A stretch of 64,000 nt of DNA from the NCBI RefSeq assembly GCF_001861355.1, contig NZ_MASN01000001.1, forward strand, positions 1 through 64,000, written 5' to 3'. The notes beneath the pieces are model-generated. The model worked only from the letters and a program-made list of their open reading frames with translations, made no database searches and was not told where the DNA came from. This stretch comes from Natrialba sp. SSL1. GTDB taxonomy: Archaea > Halobacteriota > Halobacteria > Halobacteriales > Natrialbaceae. Positions 25,280 through 34,637 of the stretch are shown here, one piece after another (positions within the stretch are counted from its first letter, which is position 1; each line of letters opens with the position of its first letter). A program made the translations under genes and the position numbers.

Positions 25280-26878
25280 TTAGGCTCCGGCCCAGACGTT
25301 CGTTGCGGAGACCGCTCCGAACTGAACGTTTTCGTTCTCCTGGAGGACGACCTGTGCGGAGTCAGCGCTGCCACCGTCGTCGGCGACGGCGATTGCAGCC
25401 TGCTGCTCGTTGATGTTCTCTTGGTTGATGAACTGGAGCTGTTGAATTGCGGCGGTCGCCTCCTGCTCGACGTCGTTAGTCTGCTGTGCGTCGGTGTCGA
25501 ACGCGATGCCGGGTGCACCCTCGACATCACCGCCACCGAGCGTCATGCTGGTGGTCTCGGAGTGGATGGTGCTGTCGTGGACGTAGCCGGGCCCGGCGTA
25601 GACGTTCAGCGCGTCAGCGAAGCCGATCTGTGCGTTGATGTTCGTCTGGTGGGCGAGCTGGACTGCAGTGGCGTCGCTGCCGTTGGTCGCGATCGCCATC
25701 GCAGTGCTCTGGAGGTTGACGTTCATCTGTTCGACTTCCTGTGCCTGAGCGACGCCGGAGGTTGCGGTCTGTCCGTCGCCGTCGTCAGCACCCTTCTTGT
25801 GGTGGTCCTTGTCCTTCTTGTCGTCCTTCTTATCGTCATGCTTCTTGTCGTCGTACTTCGCGTCCTTCTCGTCCGCCTTCTCATCGAGCGCGCTCACTGC
25901 CTGTGCGGTGTCTTCCATCGCAGCGGCGTCGTCGATACCGGCCGTCGCGATGTTCATGCCGGCGAGTGAGGCGAAGACGCTCGAGGCGTCTGCGGCACCG
26001 ATCTGCTCGTTGAAGTTCGACTGTTCGGTGAGCTGAATCGCCGTTGCGGTGCTGTTTTCACCGACGGCGATCGCAACTGCGCTGTCCTGCTGGTTGACGT
26101 TCTCTTGGTAGGCCGCCTGCTCCTGGTTGACCGTCGCGTCAGCGGACTGGTCCATGAAGTCACCGCCACCAGCGTAGACGTTCGTCGCGTTCGCGACTCC
26201 CTGCTGGAGGTTCTGGTTCGTCTGGTGGGACTGCTGGATCGCGAGCGCCTCGCTCTCGTTGTCCGCGAGAGCGAACGCAGTGCTCTGTTCGTTGTAGTTC
26301 AGCTGACCGACGTACTGACTCTGGGTCACTTCAGCTTCGGCGACCTGATCGGCATCAGTGTCGACCTTGTCCTTGTGGCCCTTCTTGTCGGCAATACCCC
26401 AGCCGTCGAACTGCTTGCCGTCACCGTTACCGAGGACGACGTTGACGGTGCCGACATCCTCGAAGGAGGTGAACTGGCCAGCCTGCGTCTCCGCGAGTGC
26501 CTCGGCGAACTGCTCGTTGTCGTTGTACTGGTTCGCCTCCTGGATCGCGGTTGCTTCACCGCCGTCGATCGCGATCGAGGTTGCGTTCGACTGCTGGTTG
26601 ATGTTCACCTGATCAACATCCTGGTACTGGTTCACCGTCGCGTCAGCTTCGCCGGACGCGTGAGCTTCGATATACTCGTCGAGTGTCATCCCGTCGAGCT
26701 CAGCACCGAAGACCAGGTACAGTTCTTCACCGTTCTCGAGTGCGTGAACGTCACCGTTCGACTTCACGTCCTCGCCGGCTGCTGCTGCGGGGGCGCCCAT
26801 CGCAATCATCGATAGGGCGACGATACACGCCATCAGGACGGTCGTATACTGTGACCGTCTTGTCGTTGTGTTACTCAT
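25280..26878 (-). CDS. Secreted curlin-like Q/N-rich repeat protein
   Basis: A 532-residue exported protein from ATG 26878. A Sec signal ends near AAAAGED (residue 35). Five blocks follow at about 82-123, 184-226, 250-292, 378-418 and 478-520. Each has two QxNxN rows about 27 residues apart, with alternating Ala/Ile positions between (as in QVNINQ...SIAI...AIQ...QYNDN). The every-second-residue pattern indicates beta strands with stacked Gln/Asn, similar to bacterial curlin repeats. Block ends repeat N-V-[YW]-A-G. A charged Lys/Asp/His tract spans about 332-363. It is probably a surface or fibre-forming protein. No database match was tested. Confidence 0.7.
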   Translation of the reverse strand: MSNTTTRRSQYTTVLMACIVALSMIAMGAPAAAAGEDVKSNGDVHALENGEELYLVFGAELDGMTLDEYIEAHASGEADATVNQYQDVDQVNINQQSNATSIAIDGGEATAIQEANQYNDNEQFAEALAETQAGQFTSFEDVGTVNVVLGNGDGKQFDGWGIADKKGHKDKVDTDADQVAEAEVTQSQYVGQLNYNEQSTAFALADNESEALAIQQSHQTNQNLQQGVANATNVYAGGGDFMDQSADATVNQEQAAYQENVNQQDSAVAIAVGENSTATAIQLTEQSNFNEQIGAADASSVFASLAGMNIATAGIDDAAAMEDTAQAVSALDEKADEKDAKYDDKKHDDKKDDKKDKDHHKKGADDGDGQTATSGVAQAQEVEQMNVNLQSTAMAIATNGSDATAVQLAHQTNINAQIGFADALNVYAGPGYVHDSTIHSETTSMTLGGGDVEGAPGIAFDTDAQQTNDVEQEATAAIQQLQFINQENINEQQAAIAVADDGGSADSAQVVLQENENVQFGAVSATNVWAGA

Positions 26879-27523
26879 GTTTCGTTTGATCTGAGCCGTG
26901 AGAGTCTTTTGTTTCTGCATCTCCACGGCGCAAACCTTCGTATCCTGATGACAGACTTTGTTATCTGGTTGTTGTCGAACTGATGGAAGCGCCTACCGAA
27001 CGGAAGACGGCGACTTCTGCCTCCGAATGGAGTGCTTTCGACGGTGGTAGCCACCGAAACAGCGGACCGACTGCATCCGGTTAGAGCGGTGTCTACAGAC
27101 ACACAACCACCCTGTTCGGATTCGTCCCACCTGAACGGTCACTGCCCGATGATTGTTACAGCGACCAAAGTAGGGCGTTACCGTTCTCAAAACAGTCACC
27201 CCGTTTCTGTGTCTGGCTACACTCGTCTGTTGCAACCGTTCAATGGCCGGTCAACGACGGGGCTGAGAGACTGTCGTCATCGTTCCAGAGAAACACGCGT
27301 TTCAGCGAGGTGTAGGATGGCTCACAGAGCGATAGTTTCGGCTTCAATCGGGCTAATCGGAGTATTCGCCGTGAAACCGTTGTTCGGGTTGAAGTACTCC
27401 TCGCTGTTGGGTTATGACCGGGCAACGCGCCACAGCAATCGGGGCCACCAGTGGCTTGAACACTGAACTCGTCGTCACGAGGGGCCCCGGTCTGTCGTGG
27501 AGCGTGCCTCAGGATTACAACAC
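26879..27523. other. Divergent intergenic region between the two Q/N-rich genes
   Basis: About 645 bp without a supported gene. It must contain the promoters of both divergent secreted-protein genes. Its length leaves room for regulator sites, but I found no clear palindrome. Confidence 0.5.
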
Positions 27524-27916
27524 ATGAAGCGAACACTCGCAATTACACTGACGGTAGCGCTCATCGGCAGCCTCATGTTCATGGGGTTCGCCGGCACGGC
27601 AGCAGCACAGAACGACGTCGATCAAGAGACGGGTGACGCGAGCGTCGAGATCGGAATCGACCAGAACAACAACAACGCACAGGTAGGCATCGCTGAGTCG
27701 CACTCCAGTTCGTTCGCCCTTGGTGCATCGGCCTCTGACAGCAAGTGGGGCACCTCGACCGGCGCATCCTCCTTCAGTGCCTCTAACGCTGAAGTGAACC
27801 AGGACCAGACCGCGGTTCAGGTTAACAACGCCGAAGTCAGTGACGTGACGGCCGAGAGCGGTGACAACGTCAATGTCGGCGACATTGACCTCGACTTCAA
27901 CGGCAACGGCGACTGA
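27524..27916 (+). CDS. Small secreted Q/N-rich protein
   Basis: A 130-residue protein from ATG 27524. The signal peptide MKRTLAITLTVALIGSLMF continues to GFAGTAAAQ. The mature part is Asn/Gln/Ser-rich: ASVEIGIDQNNNNAQVGIAE, then SSSFALGASASDS and ASNAEVNQDQTAVQVNNAEVS, ending DIDLDFNGNGD. Alternating polar/small residues indicate beta strands like those of the large repeat protein encoded divergently 645 bp away. A minor fibre subunit or nucleator is a possible role by analogy with curli CsgB; this is an inference. Confidence 0.65.
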   Translation: MKRTLAITLTVALIGSLMFMGFAGTAAAQNDVDQETGDASVEIGIDQNNNNAQVGIAESHSSSFALGASASDSKWGTSTGASSFSASNAEVNQDQTAVQVNNAEVSDVTAESGDNVNVGDIDLDFNGNGD

Positions 27917-27999
27917 TAACAACAGTCGATACCGCCGACGATAACCACCTTCTTTCAATTTCTCATCGTCAGTCAAAACGCCGCTTTGCGCTGCATGCG

Positions 28000-29355
28000 T
28001 TACTGAATCTCCGCACCCGCTACGAGGTGTTCTGCACGCTTGAGTACCGTCCGGATCGCGACACCGGCTTCCGACGCCACCTGCGAGGCCTCATCGTACT
28101 CTGCACTCACGTCGTACACCGCACCGTCACTATCCCGGGCGATTTTGACCGCCACCTCGTACTGTTCCCCATCCAGCTCCACCGCCACCGTCTCGAACTC
28201 CCGGTCGGCGATCCAGCGGTGGGTCACACCCGAATCACGAACCCCCAACGTGCCCGTCTCCTCGGCGAGTCGCCGTGCAACCCGCGTTCGGTCCTCGGGC
28301 TTGCAAATCACCTTCACCAGATGCCCGGGCCGTGACTTCTTCATCGTCGCCGGGAGAATCGAGACATCTCGTGCACCCGCCTCAGCCAGGGTTTCCTGGA
28401 GGCCGCCGAGCACCTCCGGCGTCGCGTCGTCGAGGTTCGTCTCGAGTACCGCGATCTCATCCTTGTACAATCCGCCGGCTCCCTCGCCGACCAGCACTCG
28501 GAGGACGTTCGGGTGGGGGTCGAGTTCGTACCCGCCAGCGCCGTAGCCGGCGGCCGTCACGTCGAGTTCGGGAAGCGAGTCGACGCCGTCGGCGAGGTGT
28601 GCAAGGATCGCTGCGCCGGTCGGCGTGAGTAGTTCAGCCTCGACAGGGCCACCGCGAAGCGCCCAGTCGGCTTCCTGCGCAATTTCGACGACCGCCGGTG
28701 CGGGAATCGGGTACTCACCGTGGGCCATCGAGGCTGTCCCACCGCCGGTCGATAGCGGCGTGGTGACGATGCGATCCGGCGCGAGATCGTGAACCAGCGC
28801 CGCCGCACCGACGATGTCCGCGATGGCGTCGTCCGCGCCGACCTCGTGAAAGTGGATGGACTTGAGTGCCTTGCCGTGGACGTTGGCTTCGGCTTCGCCG
28901 AGGCGTTCGAAGATGGCGAGTGCGTCGCGCTCGACGGGGTCGGGGAGGGCCATGGTTTCGACGATGGTGCGGACTTCGGTGTAGCTGCGGTGTGGGCCGT
29001 GTCCTTCGGCGTGGGTGTGTTCATGGTCGTCGTGTGTGTGCTCGTGTGCGTGGTCGTGGCTGTCAGTGTGGGAATGGGTATCCTCGTGTCCATGGTCGTG
29101 ATCGTGCACATGACTCTGCTCATCGGCGTCCGCATCGCCCTGCTCGTCCTCACCGTCACCGTGTTCCCCAGTCAGCACCACATCCACCGTCGCCCCCGAA
29201 ATCCCACACCGAACCGTCTCCTCGATCCGATACGCGACGTCGAGTTCGTCCGTGATGGACTCGAGTACGTCCGGGTCAGCGCCAGCATCCAGTAAGGCAG
29301 CGAGGATCATGTCGCCGCTTGCGCCCATGCGGCCGTCGAAGGCGAGAACGTGCAT
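28000..29355 (-). CDS. larC: LarC-family nickel-pincer cofactor protein
   Basis: A 451-residue DUF111/LarC protein. It starts with FDGRMGASGDMILAALLDAGAD and contains the conserved EVGADDAIADIVGAAALVHDL, STGGGTASMAHGEYPIPAPA, LTPTGAAIL, and ETNLDDATPEVLGGL segments. LarC inserts nickel into the pincer cofactor of lactate racemase and relatives, using CTP. Residues about 75-125 are a His/Asp-rich tract (HDHDHGHEDTHSHTDSHDHA and onward), longer than the His stretches usual in the family and probably nickel-binding. larB, larE and larA are not in the window, so the cofactor's use is unknown here. Confidence 0.9.
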   Translation of the reverse strand: MHVLAFDGRMGASGDMILAALLDAGADPDVLESITDELDVAYRIEETVRCGISGATVDVVLTGEHGDGEDEQGDADADEQSHVHDHDHGHEDTHSHTDSHDHAHEHTHDDHEHTHAEGHGPHRSYTEVRTIVETMALPDPVERDALAIFERLGEAEANVHGKALKSIHFHEVGADDAIADIVGAAALVHDLAPDRIVTTPLSTGGGTASMAHGEYPIPAPAVVEIAQEADWALRGGPVEAELLTPTGAAILAHLADGVDSLPELDVTAAGYGAGGYELDPHPNVLRVLVGEGAGGLYKDEIAVLETNLDDATPEVLGGLQETLAEAGARDVSILPATMKKSRPGHLVKVICKPEDRTRVARRLAEETGTLGVRDSGVTHRWIADREFETVAVELDGEQYEVAVKIARDSDGAVYDVSAEYDEASQVASEAGVAIRTVLKRAEHLVAGAEIQ

Positions 29356-29762
29356 ACAGAGAGGAGGGATAGCGTGCGCAAAAAGCCATGCTTCTCTGGT
29401 GTCTGTGGTGTGTCTGTGTTGGTTCGTGGTGTGTTCGTGTTGCGTCTGCGGTCTGTCTGCGGCCGCTCGTGGACGTGCTCCTCGGATGGTGATTCTGGGT
29501 GTCTCGCCAGCGGTCGGCTGGAAGTGGTCCGGCTGCCGGGCTGGGAGTGGTCCGACTATAGACGTGAGTTGAATCGGGTGCGCCCGCGAACTGACTCCAG
29601 GTACGTGAGTGTCACGCTGGTTCTCTCAAATCACACCGCCGTCGACACTTCTATGTATCTACCTGCCAAACATTGCTTTGGTAGCACCTAGCAAACTTTG
29701 ACGAGCAAAAAACCTATCCGATCCGGAATCGGAGTCACAGACATTGCCGTGCATCCTGAATC
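29356..29762. other. Intergenic stretch ahead of cdc48
   Basis: About 400 bp without a gene. The part at 29385-29460 is GT-rich low-complexity DNA. The cdc48 promoter is near 29700-29740, where an A-rich run (AAAAAACCTAT) could be the TATA region. Confidence 0.4.
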
Positions 29763-31991
29763 ATGAATGAAGTTCAACTGGAGGTTGCGAAGGCGTACCC
29801 GAACGACTCGGGTCGTGGTATCGCCCGACTCGACCCGGACACGCTGTTACATCTAAAGCTCAGTCCGGGCGACATCATCGAGATCGAAGGTGCAGACACG
29901 ACTGCAGCGAAGGTATGGCGTGCAGACCGGCAGGACTGGAACACGGATACCGTCCGAATTGACGGTTTCACGCGACAGAACGCCGACGTGGGTATCGGCG
30001 AGCGGGTCACCATTCGAAAGGCGGAAGCGACGAAGGCGGACAAACTCACGCTCGCGCCGCCGGAGGAGGCCTCGGTGCAGTTCGGCTCCGACGCGGCGGG
30101 TATGGTCAAACGCCAGATCCTGAAGCGGCCGGTCGTCGGCCGCGACATCGTGCCCGTGATGAGTTCGACGAACCACCCGTTCATGCGCTCGCCGGGCCAG
30201 GCAATCCCCCTGATCGCCGTCGAGACTGAACCAGAGGGCGTCGTCCTCATCACCGAGGATACTGACGTCGAACTCCGGGAGGAACCGATTTCGGGCTTCG
30301 AGAAGACCGGGGGCGGGATCACCTACGAGGACATCGGCGGACTCCAGGGCGAGATCCAGCGCGTGCGGGAGATGGTCGAACTCCCGATGAAACACCCGCA
30401 GATCTTCAAGAAACTGGGGATCGAGCCACCACAGGGTGTCCTCTTACACGGTCCACCGGGGACCGGGAAGACCCTCCTCGCGAAGGCCGTGGCCAACGAG
30501 ACCTCCGCGTCGTTCTTCTCGATCGCCGGCCCGGAGATCATCTCGAAGTACTACGGTGAATCCGAGCAACAGCTCAGGGAGATCTTCGAGGACGCGAGTG
30601 AGGAGTCGCCCGCGATCATCTTCATCGACGAACTCGACTCCATCGCGCCAAAACGCGAAGACGTCACCGGCGAGGTCGAACGCCGCGTCGTCGCCCAGTT
30701 GCTGACGATGATGGACGGCCTCGAGGCCCGCGGGCAAGTCATCGTCATCGCGGCGACGAACCGCGTCGACAGCGTCGACCCCGCGCTTCGCCGACCGGGC
30801 CGTTTCGACCGCGAAATCGAGATCGGCGTCCCGGACGAGGTCGGCCGTGAAGAAATCCTGCAGATCCACACCCGCGGAATGCCGCTCTCGGACGATGTCG
30901 CGCTCTCGCACCTGGCCGACGAGACCCACGGCTTCGTCGGTGCTGACATCGAGAGCCTGACCAAGGAGGCCGCGATGAAGGCACTGCGTCGGTACCTCCC
31001 CGAGATCGATCTCGACGAGGAGGACATCCCGCCGAGCCTGATCGACCGGATGATCGTCAAGCGCGAGGACTTCCGCGGCGCACTCGGCGAGGTCGAACCC
31101 TCGGCGATGCGAGAAGTCCTGGTCGAACTCCCCAAGATCTCCTGGGACGACGTCGGCGGCCTTCACGACGCCAAAGAGCAGGTCCAGGAGTCTGTCGAGT
31201 GGCCGCTCAACAACCCCGATCGGTTCAGTCGGTTGGGCATCGACCCGCCAGCGGGCGTCCTGCTGTACGGGCCGCCCGGAACAGGGAAGACGCTCATGGC
31301 GAAAGCCGTTGCCAACGAGACCAACGCGAACTTCATCTCGGTTCGCGGCCCACAGCTGCTCTCGAAGTGGGTCGGCGAATCGGAGAAGGCCATCCGCCAG
31401 ACCTTCCGCAAGGCGCGGCAGGTCTCCCCGACGGTGATCTTCTTCGACGAACTCGACGCGCTCGCCCCCGGCCGCGGTGGCGAAACCGGATCCAACGTCT
31501 CCGAACGTGTCGTCAACCAGCTCCTGACGGAACTGGATGGCTTAGAAGAAATGGAGGACGTGATGGTCATCGGCGCGACGAACCGTCCGGACATGATCGA
31601 CCCCGCACTGCTGCGCTCGGGTCGATTCGACCGGCTCGTCATGATCGGCGAACCCGACGTCGACGGCCGCGAACGCATCCTCGACATCCACACGGGAGAG
31701 ACGCCGCTTGCCGCGGACGTCACCCTCCGCGAAATCGCGGAGATCACCGACGGCTACGTCGGCAGCGATCTCGAGTCGATCGCCCGCGAGGCTGCCATCG
31801 AGGCGCTTCGCGAGGATCATGAGGCCGACATCGTCGAGATGCGCCACTTCCGCCAGGCGATGGAGAACGTCCGTCCGACGATCACGGACGACATCCTCGA
31901 CTACTACGAGCGCATCGAAGAGGAGTTCAAGGGCGGCTCGAGTGGCCCCGACCCGACCGGCCGCCGCGGCAGCCGGATCGGCTTCCAGTAG
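29763..31991 (+). CDS. Cdc48/VAT-type AAA+ ATPase
   Basis: A 742-residue tandem AAA+ unfoldase. The N-domain (about 1-180) begins [21 protein letters not shown]. Domain D1 has Walker A GPPGTGKT near residue 228, Walker [13 protein letters not shown] and an Arg-finger region [14 protein letters not shown]2 has GPPGTGKT near residue 502, [13 protein letters not shown] and [12 protein letters not shown]. It forms hexamers that extract and unfold proteins for the proteasome. Haloarchaea carry several paralogues, so the exact isoform is not fixed. It appears monocistronic. Confidence 0.97.
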   Translation: MNEVQLEVAKAYPNDSGRGIARLDPDTLLHLKLSPGDIIEIEGADTTAAKVWRADRQDWNTDTVRIDGFTRQNADVGIGERVTIRKAEATKADKLTLAPPEEASVQFGSDAAGMVKRQILKRPVVGRDIVPVMSSTNHPFMRSPGQAIPLIAVETEPEGVVLITEDTDVELREEPISGFEKTGGGITYEDIGGLQGEIQRVREMVELPMKHPQIFKKLGIEPPQGVLLHGPPGTGKTLLAKAVANETSASFFSIAGPEIISKYYGESEQQLREIFEDASEESPAIIFIDELDSIAPKREDVTGEVERRVVAQLLTMMDGLEARGQVIVIAATNRVDSVDPALRRPGRFDREIEIGVPDEVGREEILQIHTRGMPLSDDVALSHLADETHGFVGADIESLTKEAAMKALRRYLPEIDLDEEDIPPSLIDRMIVKREDFRGALGEVEPSAMREVLVELPKISWDDVGGLHDAKEQVQESVEWPLNNPDRFSRLGIDPPAGVLLYGPPGTGKTLMAKAVANETNANFISVRGPQLLSKWVGESEKAIRQTFRKARQVSPTVIFFDELDALAPGRGGETGSNVSERVVNQLLTELDGLEEMEDVMVIGATNRPDMIDPALLRSGRFDRLVMIGEPDVDGRERILDIHTGETPLAADVTLREIAEITDGYVGSDLESIAREAAIEALREDHEADIVEMRHFRQAMENVRPTITDDILDYYERIEEEFKGGSSGPDPTGRRGSRIGFQ

Positions 31992-32427
31992 TCCGTCCCG
32001 GTCGCTTTCGTTCTGCCGCCGTTTTGCGTTCGTCCGCTGCTTGCCGACACCAGTGACAACTCACCCGTGTGTTTTGTATCGGTCCCCGCCTGTAGCGAGA
32101 CCGAAAGAGGGCACATGACTGCTGGCCCACCACCGTAAGCAGTGCTTACTCCCCGCTAACATCGACTTAGTCACACCCGCAGTGGCTGTCCGTCTCGAGT
32201 ACCGTGCTCGCATCGCGGCTGTCGTTTCGTCGCGGTAAAATCGGCAGCCGACTCGAGTATCCGCTATTCTCGTCGTGAGTTCTCGTGGTGGTTCTCGTGA
32301 TGAATCGGGTGCAGTTCGTGTTCAGGCTTGCCCCACACTCGGTTGAATTCTCTCGAATGGGTTCGAATGAACCGAAACGGTCGATATCCTATATGCCGCC
32401 TCTCGCCCATCGTTGAGACACTCGTCG
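31992..32427. other. Intergenic stretch after cdc48
   Basis: About 435 bp without a supported gene. CCTATATG near 32391-32398 is a possible TATA element for the small membrane protein that starts at 32428. Confidence 0.4.
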
Positions 32428-32808
32428 ATGTCAGAGCCTTCTGTCGCCCCTGATCGAACTGCCGAGTCGTCGTCGACAGCGGACTCACAAGCGAATCGAG
32501 ACCACAACGAGTCGCCGACCTCCCAGGCCGAACGGCCCACGACGCCACCCCACCAGATGAACCAGACAAGCGACCCCTCCCACTCTCCGGCTGACCGCCG
32601 TGACACGCCAGCAGCGTCACAGCCGCTTTCGCTCCGCGTTCGTGCCATCGCGTTCTGGTCTGCGATCGTCCTGCCGTTTGTGTACGTCCCGCTCTTGCTT
32701 ACTGGCCTCTCGACGTGGGTCGAGTCGATGCTCTTCCTGTTCTTGCTTGGTTGTAACCTCGTCGCACTCTATGTGGGTCACGAGCACTGTCAGTCGAACG
32801 ACCACTGA
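32428..32808 (+). CDS. Small two-helix membrane protein
   Basis: A 126-residue protein with a disordered polar N-terminus of about 70 residues and two hydrophobic helices: AIAFWSAIVLPFVYVPLLLTG and MLFLFLLGCNLVALYVGHEH. No family is recognised. The segment after RVRAIAFW looks conserved in character, and haloarchaea carry many such small membrane proteins. ATG 32428 is preferred over 32413 because of its spacing to the possible TATA. Confidence 0.6.
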   Translation: MSEPSVAPDRTAESSSTADSQANRDHNESPTSQAERPTTPPHQMNQTSDPSHSPADRRDTPAASQPLSLRVRAIAFWSAIVLPFVYVPLLLTGLSTWVESMLFLFLLGCNLVALYVGHEHCQSNDH

Positions 32809-32887
32809 TTTAGAAATCGGCGTCGGGCATCGAGCCCCGTTCCGATCGTTTTATTCGAAGATGTCCGAGTCTGGTACGTCAGCACCG

Positions 32888-33826
32888 TCAGTCGTCAGCA
32901 CCCGTACTCGAGTCCCCGCCAGGAGTACGACCGAGCGTCTCACGAATCGCGCGTCGTTTGACGAGGACGAACCCGAGTGCGATGAGGAGGAAGCCGCCCA
33001 GCGTCGCGGCGTCGACGACCTCGCCGAGGTAGAGCCAGCCCACGATTGCCGTGAAGATCGGGGCCACGTAGGAGACCATGTTGATTTCGACGGCACCGAG
33101 TCGCTCGAGGAGGTCGAAGTACAGCAGGAAGCCAAGCGCACTCGCGACGACGGCGAGATAGCCGAGTGCGCCGAGTGCCTGCGGGTCGGTCCAGGCCGAC
33201 GGCTCGATCGGTTCCCGAAGGGCGAGACTGAGGAGATGCATCAGGAGTGCGCCGCCGAGCATCGACCAGGCTTCCATCGTCTCGATCGGCAGTGCAGCGT
33301 CGATGCGGCGGGTTAGAACGCTGCCGAGTGCGAATGCGGCGGCCGCACAGAAGACGAGTACCTTGCCGATGACGTCTGGGGCAAACAGATCACCGGTTTC
33401 TGGCTGTGAAATCACTGCCACACCGACGAGTCCGAGACCGACACCGATGACGCCGAGCGCCGAGAGCGCGTCGGATGGCATCAGCAGGCGGGCGAAACCG
33501 GTCGTCAGAACGGGTGAGAGACTCACCAGTATCGCGGCTGCGGCGGCGGTCGTGTGTTGCTGGCCGACGAACAGGAACGCGTGGTAGGCTGCGATCAGCA
33601 GCGTCGCGCCGACGGCGACGACGGCCCACTCTGCGCGGCCCGTGGGGTACCAGTCATCGACGGCGTAGGCCGCGTACGCGAGCATCAGGATGCCGGCGAT
33701 ATCGTAGCGTAAGGCAGCGAACAGCACCGGCGGGAAGTGCTCGAGTCCGGCGCTGATAGCGACGAATGCGGTTCCCCAGGCGGCAGCGAGAACGAGAAAG
33801 AGTCCGGTGTTTCGGGCGCGGCTCAC
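32888..33826 (-). CDS. EamA/DMT-superfamily transporter
   Basis: A 312-residue membrane protein with ten hydrophobic helices in two EamA repeats. The first repeat begins GLFLVLAAAWGTAFVAISAGLEHFPPVLFAALRYDIAG, the typical family start; the second includes AEAWSMLGGALLMHLLSL-like helices and ends VSYVAPIFTAIVGWLYLGEVV. Such proteins export or take up metabolites such as amino acids or nucleobases. The substrate is not predictable. It starts with GTG and stands alone. Confidence 0.9.
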   Translation of the reverse strand: MSRARNTGLFLVLAAAWGTAFVAISAGLEHFPPVLFAALRYDIAGILMLAYAAYAVDDWYPTGRAEWAVVAVGATLLIAAYHAFLFVGQQHTTAAAAAILVSLSPVLTTGFARLLMPSDALSALGVIGVGLGLVGVAVISQPETGDLFAPDVIGKVLVFCAAAAFALGSVLTRRIDAALPIETMEAWSMLGGALLMHLLSLALREPIEPSAWTDPQALGALGYLAVVASALGFLLYFDLLERLGAVEINMVSYVAPIFTAIVGWLYLGEVVDAATLGGFLLIALGFVLVKRRAIRETLGRTPGGDSSTGADD

Positions 33827-33857
33827 AGGAGCAACTCGCCTGTCTGTGACACTATCT

Positions 33858-33909
33858 GTTACGATTCGAAGATGGGCAGAATCCGATGCTGGTTACGATT
33901 CGAAGATGG
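33858..33909. repeat. 18-bp direct repeat
   Basis: GTTACGATTCGAAGATGG occurs exactly at 33858-33875 and 33892-33909, 34 bp apart, upstream of the EamA gene. Confidence 0.8.
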
Positions 33910-34056
33910 ACACTGGTGATACCAGACCGGGCCGAACCAGATCACCGGCAGAAACAGAGACGGCCTGGGTCTCACCCTGTCGTTCCCACGCCGTTTCGCC
34001 ACAGCCACACTGTCAGCAGGGGCTCTCGGTGGACTCCACGTGGTCGATCGTCGCCG

Positions 34057-34434
34057 CTACAGCGTCGCTCGCTTTCGCAGTTCCGGATGCTCTTCCGTCT
34101 GCCTGAACTGCTCGAGTAACGGCTTGATGTCCTCGAACCCGTCGTCGAGGACGACGTCACCGCTTCGGAGGTCGTAGTCGATAATCTCGTAATCAGCCAG
34201 TCGTGGCAGATGATTGTGGATCAACGAAATATACACCTGTTGGCGCGTCTCCTCGTCGACCGCGTCGTGGTCTCCCTGCCGGTCGCCCTCGAGTTCCCAG
34301 GCTGCAATCTGATCGATGAGGGCGTCGATATTCGCTCGGCGACCGTCCGACAGTTGATACAGCAGATACCGACGCTCAGATTTTGACAGCAGTGAGCATG
34401 CCGCTTCCATCCGAGAGGCGCTGGTTTGGTTCAT
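34057..34434 (-). CDS. DUF7344-type winged-helix protein
   Basis: A 125-residue haloarchaeal protein: LLSKSERRYLLYQLSDGRRANIDALIDQIAAWE, then VYISLIHNHLPRLADYEIIDYDLRSGDVVL. This matches the DUF7344 helix-turn-helix group, in which ERR-x-LL-x-L and HNHLPRLADYEIIDYD are typical. Probable transcription regulator. No neighbour is close enough to be an operon partner. Confidence 0.8.
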   Translation of the reverse strand: MNQTSASRMEAACSLLSKSERRYLLYQLSDGRRANIDALIDQIAAWELEGDRQGDHDAVDEETRQQVYISLIHNHLPRLADYEIIDYDLRSGDVVLDDGFEDIKPLLEQFRQTEEHPELRKRATL

Positions 34435-34637
34435 ATCTATGCCAAGCTAGTGACGGTATTACACCTACTGCCAATACAGATTGGGTCCGTTCGTTCAGTA
34501 TTTCGAACCCGTTTCGAAATTCCGATGCTGGAGCCACTCACGACCGGAAAATGGGGACTCGTGTGTGAAGAAATACCATTATTCGAGTTACGGCAACTGA
34601 ACACTCTGTACTCCCTGAATATAGGGTGTGTGAGCGC

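Noticed and set aside
29385-29460. GT-rich stretch as a possible gene or RNA
   Set aside because: Low-complexity sequence with no fold or coding pattern.
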